Of a DNA stretch of 64,000 nt, positions 12,401 to 21,934 are shown one piece after another. Positions within the stretch are counted from its first letter, which is position 1; every line of letters starts with the position of its first letter. Source of the stretch: Escarpia spicata (taxonomy: Eukaryota > Annelida > Polychaeta > Sabellida > Siboglinidae); assembly GCA_963995525.1 (NCBI GenBank), contig OZ023214.1:48143883-48207882 (forward strand). Direction: 5' to 3'. The notes under the pieces were generated by a model. It had not been told where the DNA came from and made no database searches. It saw only the letters and a list, made by a program, of their open reading frames with translations. The translations under genes were made by a program, and so were the position numbers.

Positions 12401-13158
12401 TTTAGTAAATGAAAGTAACGTAGTCATACAAGAGTCAACTCTAAATTAAAGCAGAAAGTTTGTAATTAACGAAAATAACATATTCACACAAGACTAATGG
12501 CTTAACGCCTTTACAACAGATGTAATTTAATCATCATCTCATACTTCCTCACTTTTCCACATCCTGGTGGACCCCAAATCACCATTGAGGGTATCTGTTG
12601 TGCATCCAGCAGGGTGCGTAGCAGGGTCTTCTTACCCACAACCGTCTCTTGGCCAATGTAGTCGGCCAGGAACTTCGGGCGCATTTCTTCTGCTAATGGC
12701 GAGACTGATTTCCTGCTCGCCAACTTTGATATACCAGATTCAATGTCATCATGATCATGCACCGAGCCCGAGACAGTCCCCGATGGCACACCAGTGGTGC
12801 CACCTTGTGTGCTTTTCAATGTTGAATCATTTGTAACGACAGTTTTCTTCACAGTGCCTAGCGAAAGATGTGTTTGCACAGGAGGGTTTCTACAGGAGCT
12901 CTTACGGGCTGATAATTGGTTTTCACGAGAAATACCACGTAAGAAATTCCATGTCTCGGCCGCTCCCTTCTGATGTTGGTTATTACCCCCCATGGGGTCT
13001 GCCTTGAGTCGTTTCCTTGGCGTATCTCCCTCCTCCCCTCTCTCCGTCTCTCTCCCAGAGTGCTCCAGTTTGTTCAGACACCAGTTCACGTGTGCATCAA
13101 TGGCGGCGGGGAGCAAACACCGCCCACATACTGGACAGGGAAGTTTCGCCTTCTCCAT
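3369..13158 (-). CDS. WRNIP1: WRNIP1 (Werner helicase-interacting protein 1), AAA+ ATPase; whole spliced gene, 8 exons
   Basis: WRNIP1 (yeast Mgs1, related to bacterial MarA/RarA) is a nuclear AAA+ ATPase that binds ubiquitinated factors and stabilises stalled replication forks. Exons, in transcript order: 13158-12553, 11841-11647, 10955-10726, 7710-7523, 6216-6061, 5669-5590, 4431-4266, 3478-3369. All junctions have AG acceptors and GT donors, phases agree, and the total is 1731 nt (576 aa plus stop), somewhat shorter than vertebrate WRNIP1. Visible domains: UBZ4 ubiquitin-binding zinc finger (C8, C11, H23, C27); Walker A GPPGCGKT at 196-203, split by intron 1; Walker [10 protein letters not shown] with D257/E258; sensor 1 GATTEN at 283-288; arginine-finger region SRCR at 299-302; C-terminal RarA-type oligomerisation region from about residue 400, ending in the conserved YGxGYKYNP stretch. 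No frameshift or missing catalytic residue is seen. The start is placed at 13158; the acceptor-like TTTCAG just upstream suggests a 5'UTR intron. Confidence 0.93.
4266..4431 (-). CDS. WRNIP1: WRNIP1 exon 7
   Basis: The exon encodes [20 protein letters not shown] through [10 protein letters not shown], the C-terminal helical oligomerisation region. The acceptor is GATTACAG and the donor is CTGA|GTAAGT. It leaves one base of an Asn codon. Confidence 0.92.
5072..5517. repeat. 16-bp minisatellite in WRNIP1 intron 6
   Basis: About 28 imperfect tandem copies of GGTAAGGTACACATAT are present. Most units contain the palindrome CATATG. Because 16 is not a multiple of 3 and the unit lacks stops in some frames, minus-strand open frames run through it, but they are artefacts of the repeat. 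Confidence 0.9.
5590..5669 (-). CDS. WRNIP1: WRNIP1 exon 6
   Basis: This short exon encodes [20 protein letters not shown] and GMPECA. The acceptor is TCCCTGCAG and the donor is GCT|GTATGT. Phase returns to 0 at its end. Confidence 0.9.
6061..6216 (-). CDS. WRNIP1: WRNIP1 exon 5
   Basis: The exon encodes [20 protein letters not shown] through [12 protein letters not shown], the most conserved part of the RarA/WRNIP1 C-terminal region. The acceptor is CACTAG, the donor is ATTG|GTGAGAT, and both boundaries are in phase 1. Confidence 0.92.
7376..7512 (+). mobile_element. tRNA-derived SINE (family A), 3'-truncated, in WRNIP1 intron 4
   Basis: The tRNA-like head has an A box (TAGCGCAGTGGTAAGAGC) and a perfect B box (GGTTCGAATCC, about 7431-7441). 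The tail matches the SINE at 37848 (GACAAGTTCGTTTACTCTAC, then GTTCACTCAGCTG). The element stops near 7512, immediately before the WRNIP1 exon 4 donor. It is not a tRNA gene because the acceptor stem does not pair and the body continues as SINE. Confidence 0.75.
7523..7710 (-). CDS. WRNIP1: WRNIP1 exon 4 (sensor 2 / lid region)
   Basis: The exon encodes the AAA+ lid, including the [12 protein letters not shown] sensor-2 stretch, and ends in SHIQYDRAG with one base left over. The acceptor is GTTGCAG and the donor is GCGG|GTCAGT. A tRNA-derived SINE ends about 10 bp beyond this donor, so the 5' splice site borders mobile DNA. Confidence 0.9.
7788..7834. repeat. Short tandem repeat, three ~15-bp units
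   Basis: TTAGACCCTGCGCG or TTAGACCCTGCCCA occurs three times in direct succession. It lies in WRNIP1 intron 3 and has no obvious function. Confidence 0.7.
7835..9003. other. WRNIP1 intron 3, unannotated part
   Basis: AT-rich intronic DNA between the short tandem repeat and the inverted-repeat element at 9004. No motif or known repeat is recognised. Confidence 0.4.
9004..10107. mobile_element. 1.1-kb terminal-inverted-repeat DNA element in WRNIP1 intron 3
   Basis: CAGACCTGCCTACC at 9004-9017 is matched by its exact reverse complement at 10094-10107. Both ends are bordered by the direct repeat CCATTG (8998-9003 and 10108-10113). The inverted similarity continues imperfectly outward (CACGTGGTTG versus CTACCACATG), so the ends could instead be about 16 bp further out. 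Sub-terminal motifs repeat inside: GTCAGTAAT three times on the left, CCGGAAT on the right. A possible exon lies inside on the minus strand. No transposase domain is recognised, so the superfamily is undetermined. Confidence 0.6.
9617..9866 (-). CDS. Possible coding exon of unknown function inside the TIR element
   Basis: A minus-strand frame opens with ATG at 9866 (a second ATG at 9836, MALKQDEV) and runs about 80 codons to a near-consensus donor, AGTG|GTGAGT at 9617/9616. Past the donor the frame stays open only briefly. The peptide is hydrophilic, with no domain I recognise. It sits within WRNIP1 intron 3 and within the inverted-repeat element, so it may be the first exon of a decayed transposon gene or of a nested gene. 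No matching downstream exon was found, so this is a weak call. Confidence 0.25.
10726..10955 (-). CDS. WRNIP1: WRNIP1 exon 3 (sensor 1, arginine finger region)
   Basis: The exon encodes residues 268-344. It carries [20 protein letters not shown] (sensor 1) and LLSRCRVV, the region with the arginine finger. The acceptor is TTTACAG and the donor is CACAG|GTAAG. It leaves two bases of a split Arg codon. Confidence 0.92.
11647..11841 (-). CDS. WRNIP1: WRNIP1 exon 2 (completes Walker A; Walker B)
   Basis: The exon encodes residues 203-267. It opens with TTLARII, completing GPPGCGKT, and ends with the Walker B/DExx segment [15 protein letters not shown]. The acceptor TTTATGCAG and donor CAG|GTGGGC are both clear, and both boundaries are in phase 0. 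Confidence 0.92.
11960..12230. repeat. Dispersed repeat (family R), fragment in WRNIP1 intron 1
   Basis: The stretch shares phrases such as GGGGTGCAGCTGGAGGTTTT, GTGAGCCTCAAG and AACAGCACCCCC with blocks at 13940-14540, 57090-57520 and 61140-61455. No coding potential or terminal structure is recognised. Confidence 0.5.
12553..13158 (-). CDS. WRNIP1: WRNIP1 exon 1 (UBZ zinc finger, linker, Walker A start)
   Basis: The exon encodes residues 1-202. The UBZ4 motif CPVC-x11-H-x3-C starts at residue 8. A low-complexity basic and Ser/Thr-rich linker follows, and the AAA+ core begins near residue 160 (the [12 protein letters not shown] stretch). The exon stops inside Walker A after GPPGCGK, in phase 0, at donor GTGAGG. 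ATG at 13158 is preferred because the zinc finger starts seven codons later. An in-frame ATG at 13173 is possible, but it lies in the polypyrimidine/CAG context of an apparent acceptor. Confidence 0.9.
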
Positions 13159-13566
13159 GCTCACCTGAAACACAATAGAAATCTAGGTAATGTTTCTAAA
13201 ACGATTATACCACATTTCTGTGTCAGCGTAGTAACATTCTATATTTTACCAATGTTTCCCAAAATTCAATTTTATGTCTAACTCTACGGTAACAAATGCC
13301 ATACTTTTCCATGGCGCTTGTCACCTTAAACATAAAATGGAATTCTGGGTAATATGGATTCAATAAATTATTTTACTGTTTTTGTACCGATGTTGCTAAG
13401 TCTGCAGTCAATGCAAACAATCTTAGTTTTCCTACAAGTGATCTTAGTCGATCAGTTAATTATTATAATATATCATATATAACAAGTTTTTTTTAGAGAT
13501 ATCCATTTTTGGAGTGAATCAAGATGTACATACTTTGAAAGAGCTGCAAATGAGCCAATGCGGACA

Positions 13567-13645
13567 AGTTAAGAGAACCAGGGTGTGTAGTTCTGTGTAC
13601 ACATGTACAGGACACCGACCTCAATTATAACTGGTTCTCTCAACT
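13567..13645. repeat. Small inverted repeat (15-bp stem)
   Basis: AGTTAAGAGAACCAG at 13567-13581 pairs with CTGGTTCTCTCAACT at 13631-13645 with one mismatch, around a 49-nt loop. The flanks pair more loosely. It may be a tiny foldback element about 400 bp upstream of WRNIP1 exon 1. Confidence 0.5.
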
Positions 13646-13939
13646 CGGCCTACTCGCAACTTAGCTTAATTTTATATTAATTCATAATTACTGTAAATTA
13701 TTTTTTAGTGATACTGATAAGAATCATTATTGACATGAAATGCATGTCTATTGAGTGTCTTTGTGAGCCTCAAGGGTGATGCAGTCTGAGGCTTTTTTGT
13801 TATTTTTGGTGTGACTCAATAACAAGTGGAGGTGTGGTTTTCAAAACATATATTCTCCTGGATTTTGACACTAATAATTTGGCAGGTATAAGACAGGAAC
13901 ATTACCGAAAGAAATATACTAAATAAATCATTATTGTAT

Positions 13940-14540
13940 AGTGCCAACCCTCCCGGATTTTCCCTTTAGACGTTTGCAATTTGGCCACGCTAAGCCTGCG
14001 CTAGTGTGGCATGCCCCCCGTAAACATTTAGAATGTGTCCCCATTACATGTCCCCCAGACATTCTGAAATTATAAATGTCACCATAAAAAATTTCCAACA
14101 GGACTCCCCACCCGCCTTTCGATGTATGTCAGGATCCAACAGCGGAGTGGTGCTGAAGCTTCAGCAAAAAATCTTCAATAGCACCTCCCTCCCCACCTTC
14201 TCACGTCAGGATCTGACAATGGAGTCGTGCTGAAGCTCAGCTCAGTCCACCCAATATGAATTTGTTTCGGCTGCCAGCACTTTATTTTTTTTGCAAGCCT
14301 CAAGGGAGGGGGCAAATGGAGGTTTTGGGCCCCACAGACTACCGTCTCTGGATCTGCCCATGCTCCCGGAAAAGATGAAAATCTCTGATTGTAGGCTTTT
14401 AACCTATAAATGTAGGTGTAGTTGTAGGCTTTTGGTAAGCCTCAATGGGGTGAGGGGTGCAGTTGGAGGTCCCAAGCCATGGGGGAGGTGCGAGCCTCCT
14501 TCCCTGAGGCTGACTACCAAGCCCAGGCAGCTGCAAGGGG
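13940..14540. repeat. Dispersed repeat (family R), longest copy
   Basis: This block matches 61140-61455 over several phrases: TTGGCCACGCTAAGCCTGCG/TTGGCCGCGCTATGCCTGCG, CAACAGCGGAG...TGCTGAAGCT and CACCCAATATGAATTTG. It also shares the GCCTCAA...GGTGCAGTTGGAGGT segment with the copies at 11960 and 57090. The family has no visible ORF and its class is unknown. Confidence 0.6.
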
Positions 14541-14586
14541 TATATTGCATAGCCATATGACTAAAAGGCACACGACCCCAATGGGC

Positions 14587-16127
14587 ACTTGTGTAGAATC
14601 CAGACCCACCTCGATTTCGCCGAAATAACTTGAATTTTGCCTAACTTTGATGTTAGTTCCATCATTCAAAATCATCCCAGGCATATTTATATTACAAAAA
14701 TATTGTCTTAGCGCACTTTTGAAGCCCAAATAGTGAAACGGTTTGCGCTAGTCTGCACCGTTGCAATCATGGGTTACCACATCGCACTCATAAAATGAGT
14801 GATATATCTGCGAATGTTGATGCAAACCGGGGCATTATTTATGCCTCAAAAATGCGCTAACACGCAATATTCTTAAACATAAATACGCCTGGGATAATGT
14901 TGAATAATGGAACTAACGCACTGTATCTGTATTTTGACTGGCAAAATGTTCTATGGACACATTACGCCAGTGCGCATGATGGCTCTTATTGATTAATTGT
15001 TTACATGTTTGGCTAGACTAATCTGGAATGAGTTCAATGATGTACTTGATACAATGCTTGGAGGTAGAGAATTCCACTCTTTTATTGTGACTGGGAAAAA
15101 GCTGTTTCCAAATATGTTTGTCGAGTGCCTGATTTGTACTAACTGTTTATTATGTTTACGTGAGCATCTGGTGTTGCGTTTGATGTATTGATCTAGTGGG
15201 TATCTATGAGGTTATGTTCCATTTTATATAATATGCTAAGTCTTTGGGTTTTTCTTCTTGATTGGAGGGTGTCCCACTGGAGATCTTTAAGGAGTTGTGT
15301 TACCGTTCCTGGCTCTCTAGTTGTTCTTACAAAATCTGGCGGCTTGTCTCTGGGTTCTTTCTACGAGTATTTTTTAGGCAATGTGGATCCCATGATCCTG
15401 ACGCATATTCAAGTATAGGGAGGACAAGGGTTGTGTAGGCTATGGACTTGATTTGAGTTGGGCATTTATTTTAATTTCTTCTAATAATTCCTAATGTCTG
15501 TTGTGCTTTTTTTGTGACTGAGTTGCGTTGTATTGTCCAATTTAATGTATTTTATATATGTATGCCAAGATAACAGTGTGATTCAACAGATTTAAGTTGT
15601 TGTCCGCAGAAGGTGTAGAGATTTGGTGTTGGTTTTCTTTTCTATCGTCATTGTATAACATTTAGTGGGGTTGAATTTCATAAGCCACGTGTGTTGCCAT
15701 TTCTCACGTTTGAGCAGATCGTTTTGGAGGTCAGATGTGTCTTGGTCAGTTTTAAGCGGTGAATATAACAGGCAGTCATCTGCAAAAAGGCGAACAGTTG
15801 AGGATAGATTGTCTGGCAGGTCGTTTATGTAAAGTAGGAAAAGTAGGGGCCCCAGTACTGTGCCCTGTGGTACCCCAGAAATGACTTGAGTTGATGTTGA
15901 CTTGGATCCATTTATAACAACCTGTTGAGTCCTTCCTGTAAGGAAGCTATTTATCCATGATGATATTAGGCCTGTGTTTGAGTTTGTGGATTAGTCTTTT
16001 ATGTGGAACTTTATCGAATGCTTTGGTGAAGTCAAGGATGGCCATGTCTACAGATATCTTCTCATCACGGGAAGGCAAAACTCAAGTTATAAAGGCAAAA
16101 TCGAGGTGGGTCCGGATTCTACACAAG
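14587..16127. mobile_element. Foldback / MITE-like element, copy 2, split by a LINE insertion
   Basis: The left end (CACTTGTGTAGAATCCAGAC, from about 14586) and right end (GGTGGGTCCGGATTCTACAC, ending about 16127) match the terminal repeat of the element at 750-1149. The left arm (14587 to about 14760) and its inverted partner (about 14800-14918) form the same long palindrome as copy 1. The final 50 bp of the right arm are displaced by about 1.15 kb of LINE (14919-16072). No convincing target-site duplication was found for this copy. Confidence 0.7.
14919..16072 (-). mobile_element. Jockey/L2-like LINE 3' half (reverse transcriptase), 5'-truncated
   Basis: Minus-strand translation shows decayed reverse transcriptase: a DFTKAFDKVPH block near 16020, SGVPQGTVLGPLLFLLYIND near 15840-15890, and FADDC near 15780. 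A typical LINE C-terminus follows (FFPVTIKEWNSLP near 15070). Many stops and frameshifts make it a pseudogene. The junctions fall inside the palindromic arm of the foldback element, so this LINE inserted after that element. Confidence 0.75.
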
Positions 16128-16134
16128 AGCACCA

Positions 16135-17130
16135 AAATGTATGTAGTGTTGGTAACCGAGTAAAAAATTCGCATTTTTTATGTTACTACCGTTACTTAGC
16201 ATTTTTGCGGTTATTATCCGTAGTTATAATGCCATTCGCCAGGTGGCGCTACTGTGCCAAGACTAAATGCTCGTCCGGAAGATCGGATAAAATGCCTAAA
16301 CTGTGTAACTCCTGGGTGAAATACAGACTCAATTTGTTTACTAATGCACACACAAACCCTATATATACCATCAATGGCCAAACTATCTACCAACACATTA
16401 TATTACATGGTCGTGCGTGGTCGTTCGTGGTCGTGCGCCTTTTAGTCAAAGTCCCGCCATTGATTGAAGATGAAGGTCCCAGGGCCAAGGCAAGGCCAGG
16501 CCCAAGGCCAAGCGGCCAAGGGAAAGCGCTGACTGCTACTGGACGTTTTAATTCGCCCGAACGAATTACTCCTGGATTGTAAATTATTCTCAATGTATCC
16601 ATCTAAAGAATTCTCGATTATATATAAATTATAAGTGATAGTCGACAATCGAACAACCGTGGCTTCCGCTGTCTGATTCCCGCGGAAACTCCGATGTCGA
16701 TTAGCCACTCTAGCAGATGCTGCTACAAAATTAAAACAGCCGCATGACAATGAATATACTTGAAGCACATGTTAACACAGATGACTACGTAACATTATTG
16801 GGCTACTTACAACGGCATGTTGGCTTTTTAACAAGCAAAAACGACGAGATCAAAGCACTAAAACTGCACGTCTGGGTCCTCTAACCTAGATTTTATAGGC
16901 GTCATCATCCGCCATGAGGTGGCACCACTTTTAACGCCCTCGCATTTGCCAAACCTCTATCAACCAGGCGCCGCAATGTGGCGACACTGTTTGTCGCTCC
17001 GACACACTATAATTAAGTCGTGTTCACTCTAAAATAAAAGTTAGTAAATATGTACATACAGCTTAATCGAAACCCCCAGGGACTCGTTATTAGCTGCAGC
17101 CAGAACCATTGTCCTGATTTGTGAGTAGTG
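16135..17130. other. Intergenic DNA, nothing recognised
   Basis: The stretch contains a short GC-rich run of AGGCCAAGGC-type direct repeats near 16480-16520. There is no gene, RNA or element I can name. Confidence 0.4.
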
Positions 17131-17137
17131 GGGAACG

Positions 17138-17320
17138 GTGGTCGCGCGGTAGAGCGCCGGACTGTCGATCGAGGGGACGGTGGTTTGATACCACCTGCCA
17201 CCGTTTCGAAACTTAGGCAATTTCGTTCAGCAATATATCCCACACAAGGGTAAATGTATAACCTGGCCGAAGCCAACCTTCGGGATGTTGTGCCAGTATT
17301 GCAAACAGAAAACAGAAACA
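17138..17320 (+). mobile_element. tRNA-derived SINE (family B)
   Basis: The head has a tRNA-like A box (TCGCGCGGTAGAGCGCCGG) and a diverged B box (GGTTTGATACC near 17182). The body continues as non-tRNA sequence, ending in an A-rich CAGAAAACAGAAACAGAAAA tail near 17306-17325. It is distinct from the family A SINE in this window. Confidence 0.55.
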
Positions 17321-17589
17321 GAAAACGTTCGTGGACTCACAGAGTGGTGATCTCTATCTCAAACCCACTGGATCTTGCTCCCAGCGGCTGGAGTTGCTTC
17401 CCGGTCGGGCGCATGAGAGACGCCGAGCAGGCAAAGTATACAGTATATAAACTGGAATAGTGGGCAGCTGCCCCTTGGAATTTTGCTCGGGGGCTGACAT
17501 ATATGGTTCTGCCTCCGCCACAGTAAATATGAGCTTGAATGTTTATCTTGGCGAGCGTCATGCAAAGGCGGGTGCAAATCGAGGTTTTC

Positions 17590-18540
17590 TTTTTAAGGAT
17601 TAAGGTGTTTTTATTTGCGACGGTGAAAGAAGGATGACATTGGGTGGTAGACATGGGCTGCCCGCCAGTAAGCGGCGCGGCGGCGACGAAAAATGTTCAA
17701 AACAACAACTTTGTTCCATCCTGGTAGGTATGTATGTCTTGCGATGGCCCCGTGGTATCTGATCGTTTGGCGATGCAGCTGATTGCAGATGTGAATTGGT
17801 TGTGGGCGTCATCTACGTCAGGTGAGTCTGGATCGAGTGTCGTCAACTATTTGAAAGTTCCAGCATGGTGGTGAAGAGCATGGTGTCAGTTTGATGATAT
17901 GGTCATATCTGACTAAAAATATGGGCGGTGTTGAGAGCGTGGAAATGGTTCAATTACAGTCCGAGGTACACAGTTCGTGAGTGTGGCGTTTGAAGTGGCA
18001 AAGGCGAGGTCGAGGTTTGTTTCCGTTTGCCACGAGCCCGAGCGAAAAGAGTCCGGCTGAGAGGCAGTAGTGTGAGATGACTGAGATCTAGGATGGACGC
18101 GCAGTTGTTGAGTGCGGCTCCGTCGTTTGTATTATTTCGGTAGCCCCATAGAGTGTGCTAGCAGTTGAAATCTACTGCGTAGATAGCAGGACACGAGTAT
18201 TGAGGAAGATGTATGAAGGGCACGTTTGCAGGCTTGTACATGTTTACTGCATTTGTTCCGTCGATAAACGCAATAATCCATTGTAGCGGATCGCTGCTGA
18301 GCAACGTTGCAACAATTCTATAGCCGGTACGTCCGATCATGCATATGTGGGCACCATGTTTTGGGTGATGGACTGCAGCTACGATGTAGAAGCCGTGAAT
18401 GTGTAATTGTTCTCCATTGGTCGAATGCGTTTCCTGTAAGTGAATTCCTACAACACAGTGTCTTTGTGTTAGATGATGGCTCACTTGGCGCTTGGCCTTT
18501 ATGAGTCCTTCACCACTGAGTTGTAACAAATTAACGTTGG
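17590..18540 (-). pseudogene. LINE fragment: APE-type endonuclease
   Basis: Minus-strand translation from 18529 gives an apurinic-like endonuclease: LQETHS near residue 30, PKHG, and CPAIYAVDFNC near 18165, where DFN is a catalytic motif. After a frameshift come SQHRPYF, corresponding to the (S)DH motif near 17930, and a degenerate linker region. The arrangement resembles I/R1/LOA-type LINEs. Reverse transcriptase is absent. Multiple stops make it non-functional. Confidence 0.65.
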
Positions 18541-18573
18541 GCCACGAGCCTCTTGAAATTGGCTTACATAGTC

Positions 18574-19188
18574 CAGGCCCGTAGCCAGCTTTTCACAATC
18601 GGGGGTTCACATTTTATGAAATCAGACTCCAGTGGGCGCCACAAGGTCATGTGGGGTTATATTTTTTCACAATGCAGAGGGCCCCACGTGTTGACGTGGG
18701 GCTCATAATGCAGAAGGTTACATTTCTAACTGGAAGAACAATGAAGTGGATATGAGATTGGTTGACCGTGTGGTTTTGTCTTATATTTTTTCATCTTATT
18801 TACAAACACCACATTAGCATCCACAGCAGGCCCATAACGAGGTCGTTTTGGGAGTGCGTTTTGTAACAAAGTGGGACTTATGTGGTCTGTGGAGATTGGT
18901 CCCATTTTGGTTCCCTTTTCACACATGGTATTGGGAATAGACCCCTCAGCCAGGCTCCCATACATTCAGTGATGATCACTTAATAGATAACGGTTCTGCC
19001 TTCATCATCTGCGCAAATCAGGCTTTCTTTGCATTCCGTGTAATGCTTGAAAACTATCCAGCAGCTTATAGGAGGGGCTTTTGAGAAACATGGAATACAT
19101 TTAGTGGTTCATATTTTAAAGATGCAATTTTGAGGTGGGTTCACATTTTGGAGAAAGGGGGGTTCACAAAAAGCTGGCTACGGGCCTG
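18574..19188. mobile_element. 615-bp TIR element (hAT-like MITE)
   Basis: A 20-bp perfect terminal inverted repeat is visible: CAGGCCCGTAGCCAGCTTTT at 18574-18593 and its complement at 19169-19188. The inner GGGGGTTCACATTTT segments also pair. The 5'-CAGG... ends resemble hAT-type termini. No 8-bp target duplication is seen (ACATAGTC versus TGGTCGGT), so the ends have drifted or the class is different. No transposase is encoded. Confidence 0.7.
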
Positions 19189-19194
19189 TGGTCG

Positions 19195-19729
19195 GTCATT
19201 GATAGTATTGCCAAGTGTCCTGTGTCCTTATATAATGATAACAAGCCTTATTAGATATATGTTTATAAAACAGTTAGTCCACATTAACGAATTACAAATA
19301 TATATATCAACAAAGGTATCAAATTATTGAGCCTTTCCCCCCACATTTTGGTTTAATGAATACAATTTCTTTTTCAATGTTCTTGGTTGTTTTTGAAATG
19401 AATTTCACAAAACTACGAAGATTGTTGGAATTTGACAACAATGTTGTATAGTGCCCCGATATTCCGTACATGTGATAAGGAAAACATCTGTCTGACATAG
19501 CAATGTATATATGTACTGAATGACTATCAGCTGACGATTCAACTGCCCATTAATTTTGTTCAATATTATTTTGCAGGTCATTTGCGCTCACGCTTTGTTG
19601 CAGTTGTTTTAGTCAAATGTATTAGTAAAACGCGGACCAGTAACTTTACTGTGGGGCCAGTAACCTTTTGAAGTTGCTGGTCCGGTTGACCCGCACCTTT
19701 TCGGGGTAAAGGTCGAACACTGGTATCGA
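19195..19729. other. Intergenic DNA, nothing recognised
   Basis: AT-rich, with no gene or structural repeat recognised. Confidence 0.4.
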
Positions 19730-19855
19730 GAGATCAGGGCGTGCATGTGGTCCAACTTCTTGAAACCGAATGACGGGAAACTGAAGTCATCGATGGTGTT
19801 CGATTCCGCCTAACAGCTGAAGAAAACCGAGATGCATACGCACACGCATTGCTGA
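19730..19855 (+). mobile_element. Short LINE fragment, matches the one at 60860
   Basis: ATCAGGGCGTGCATGT then CTTCTTGAAACCGAATGACGG matches 60880-60925 almost base for base. In translation it resembles the LINE segment (RA(C)MxSNFLKLNDGK) that lies between reverse transcriptase and the C-terminus in L2/CR1-type elements. Confidence 0.5.
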
Positions 19856-21140
19856 TGATAATAATAATAATAAGATAAATTCTATTGCGTCTAAATCCTT
19901 GGAAACCAAACTCAGAGGCGCATCAAAACAAAATGATTGGTCAATCTCAAAATCCATAAAAAGTATTCTAGTTGTCAACAGATGGGTGAAGGCGCTAGGG
20001 AGCTATGGTGGATAACCAAGGTTGTAAAGATAAGTTTTTAAATGACGACGGAATTTTGTAATATTTTCAACTGATCTAACACTAAGAGGGAGCATATGCC
20101 AAAGAGTTGGTGCAGCAAGAGAAAAAGCCCTAGTTCCAATGTTAGTGTTGACTCTAAGAACAAAAAGTAGGTCAGAACTAGATGATCGAAGCTGGATAGC
20201 TTTTCTTACAAGAGTAAGCAGTGAATGCAAATAAGATGGTTGCTTACTGGACAGTGCCTGGTATGTAATGAAACATATCTTAAATATTATACGATAGCGT
20301 ACAGGAAGCCAATACAAAGACTTCAAAAGTGGTACAGAGCGAGAAAAACGAGGAGATCTTGTAACTCCTCTTGTTAGATAATTTTGGACACGCTGAAATG
20401 TTGTGATATCCTTGCTAGCGATATTATAAAGGAGGAAATTGCAATAGTCAAGTCTGCTGCTAACAAGCGCTGTTGTAATAATGTTAGCAACAGAAAATTA
20501 CATATACCGGCGAATACGGTGAAGATCACGAAAATGATCAAAACAGCAGCGACACGTTTGAGATATGTGTTGTCGGAAATTGAAGTTACTATCAGAGATC
20601 ACTCCTAGATTCCGCACCGAGGTTGCTGGCATGATATACTGATTCAAAATACGCGTAGGGAATAAAACCCATCCAGTTTATTACGCTGCACTGGAGTACC
20701 AATAATGATCAATTCAGTTTCATTTGCATTTAATTTCAACTTGATGTCAGTTATCCAGTGGAAGACATCTTGAAGGCAATCACTAAGTTGGTTAAGGGAG
20801 CGATTTGTATCCGTGGTAGCTAACGAAATGTAGATCTGAGTATCATGAGCATAAAGGTGATGATCAAAGTTATGTCTTTGTATAACACACCTTAGTGGCG
20901 TGGTGTAAAGAGTAAAACGCAAAGGCCCAAGAACAGAACCCCGGGGAACACCATATAAAGTCGGCAGTGCAGCTGAAAAGCAGTTCCCAATCTTTGTAGA
21001 TTGGTATCTATCAGTTAGATATGAAGAACACCAGTTTAGAGCTGTGCCAGATATGCCGTACCACTTTAATAGGCGTTGAATGAGAATGCTGTGATCAATC
21101 GTGTCAAAAGCGGCAGAGAGATCTAGTAAGGTTAAGTGCA
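19856..21140 (-). pseudogene. CR1/L2-like LINE, 5'-truncated (reverse transcriptase and C-terminus)
   Basis: On the minus strand, the RT block with a degraded YAHDTQ in place of (F/Y)ADDTQ lies at 20644-20922. The C-terminal domain is at 20003-20326 (LYWLPVRYRIIFKICFITYQ, then RAFSLAAPTLWHMLPLSVRS). The 3' end is marked by a (TAA)n-like run at 19857-19873. Loss of the catalytic ADD plus frameshifts show it is dead. The fragment at 36850-37460 belongs to the same family. Confidence 0.8.
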
Positions 21141-21144
21141 GTCA

Positions 21145-21934
21145 CTTTACCATTTTTATGATAGCTTGGTCACCGTGCCTCACAATCAGAGCCGGAATGT
21201 AAAGAAGTACTTTTATTTCATCACTTTTCTTGAGTAATAAAGCACATTTTAAGAAGTACTTTTACTTGTAACCAAATACAATTAAGGTGTACTTTTCTGA
21301 ATGTAATGAAGTATCCATAATTGGTGTTAACATTTTGGAACTTCCGAGATGTTTCCGATAAATGATCTGTGCCGGAACCCAAAACTGTTTACCCCCAGCA
21401 CAGATCCATACAGATTGTTGACGGTGCCTTTTTGCCATTCGATGTATAAATTCCTAAAATAACAAGTTATAACGAAAGAAATGTTGTATTGTTTATTTCA
21501 CACAGTTATACAGTCAAAGCAGACGCTGATAATTGAAGGCAACGAAGATAGTCGAGTCACTACGGTAACATCATGTTCGTAGTTCGCAACTCTTATTAGA
21601 CATTATTTACTATAATTTTGCTCTTCTGTACATTTTCTGCACAGTTTGTTGCGACGCCTAGCGGTCGTTGGGGACGTCACCGCATACAGAACCGCTAGGA
21701 TTTAGCATGGCGTGCATTTATGCGGGTTGGTGTTTATAAGGTCGTACCCAAATTTGCAATCGCGGAATTTAATATTTTTACATCACCGTGAAGGTAATAA
21801 ACTTACTTACACATGTGTCGTTGGATGCACTCATGAATTATGTTTACTTTTTGAGTTACTGCCGTTTAAACATAATGCAAGGTCGAGAATTCGCGAAGAT
21901 CTAACGGCAATAACTCAACAAATTAACACAATTC
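21145..21934. other. Intergenic DNA up to an LTR element target site
   Basis: No gene recognised. An open frame at 21712-21939 has no motif and simply runs into the LTR. The LTR element inserted at AATTC, 21930-21934. Confidence 0.4.

Noticed and set aside
17138..17210. tRNA gene
   Set aside because: The B box is diverged (GGTTTGATACC) and a SINE-like body with an A-rich tail follows.
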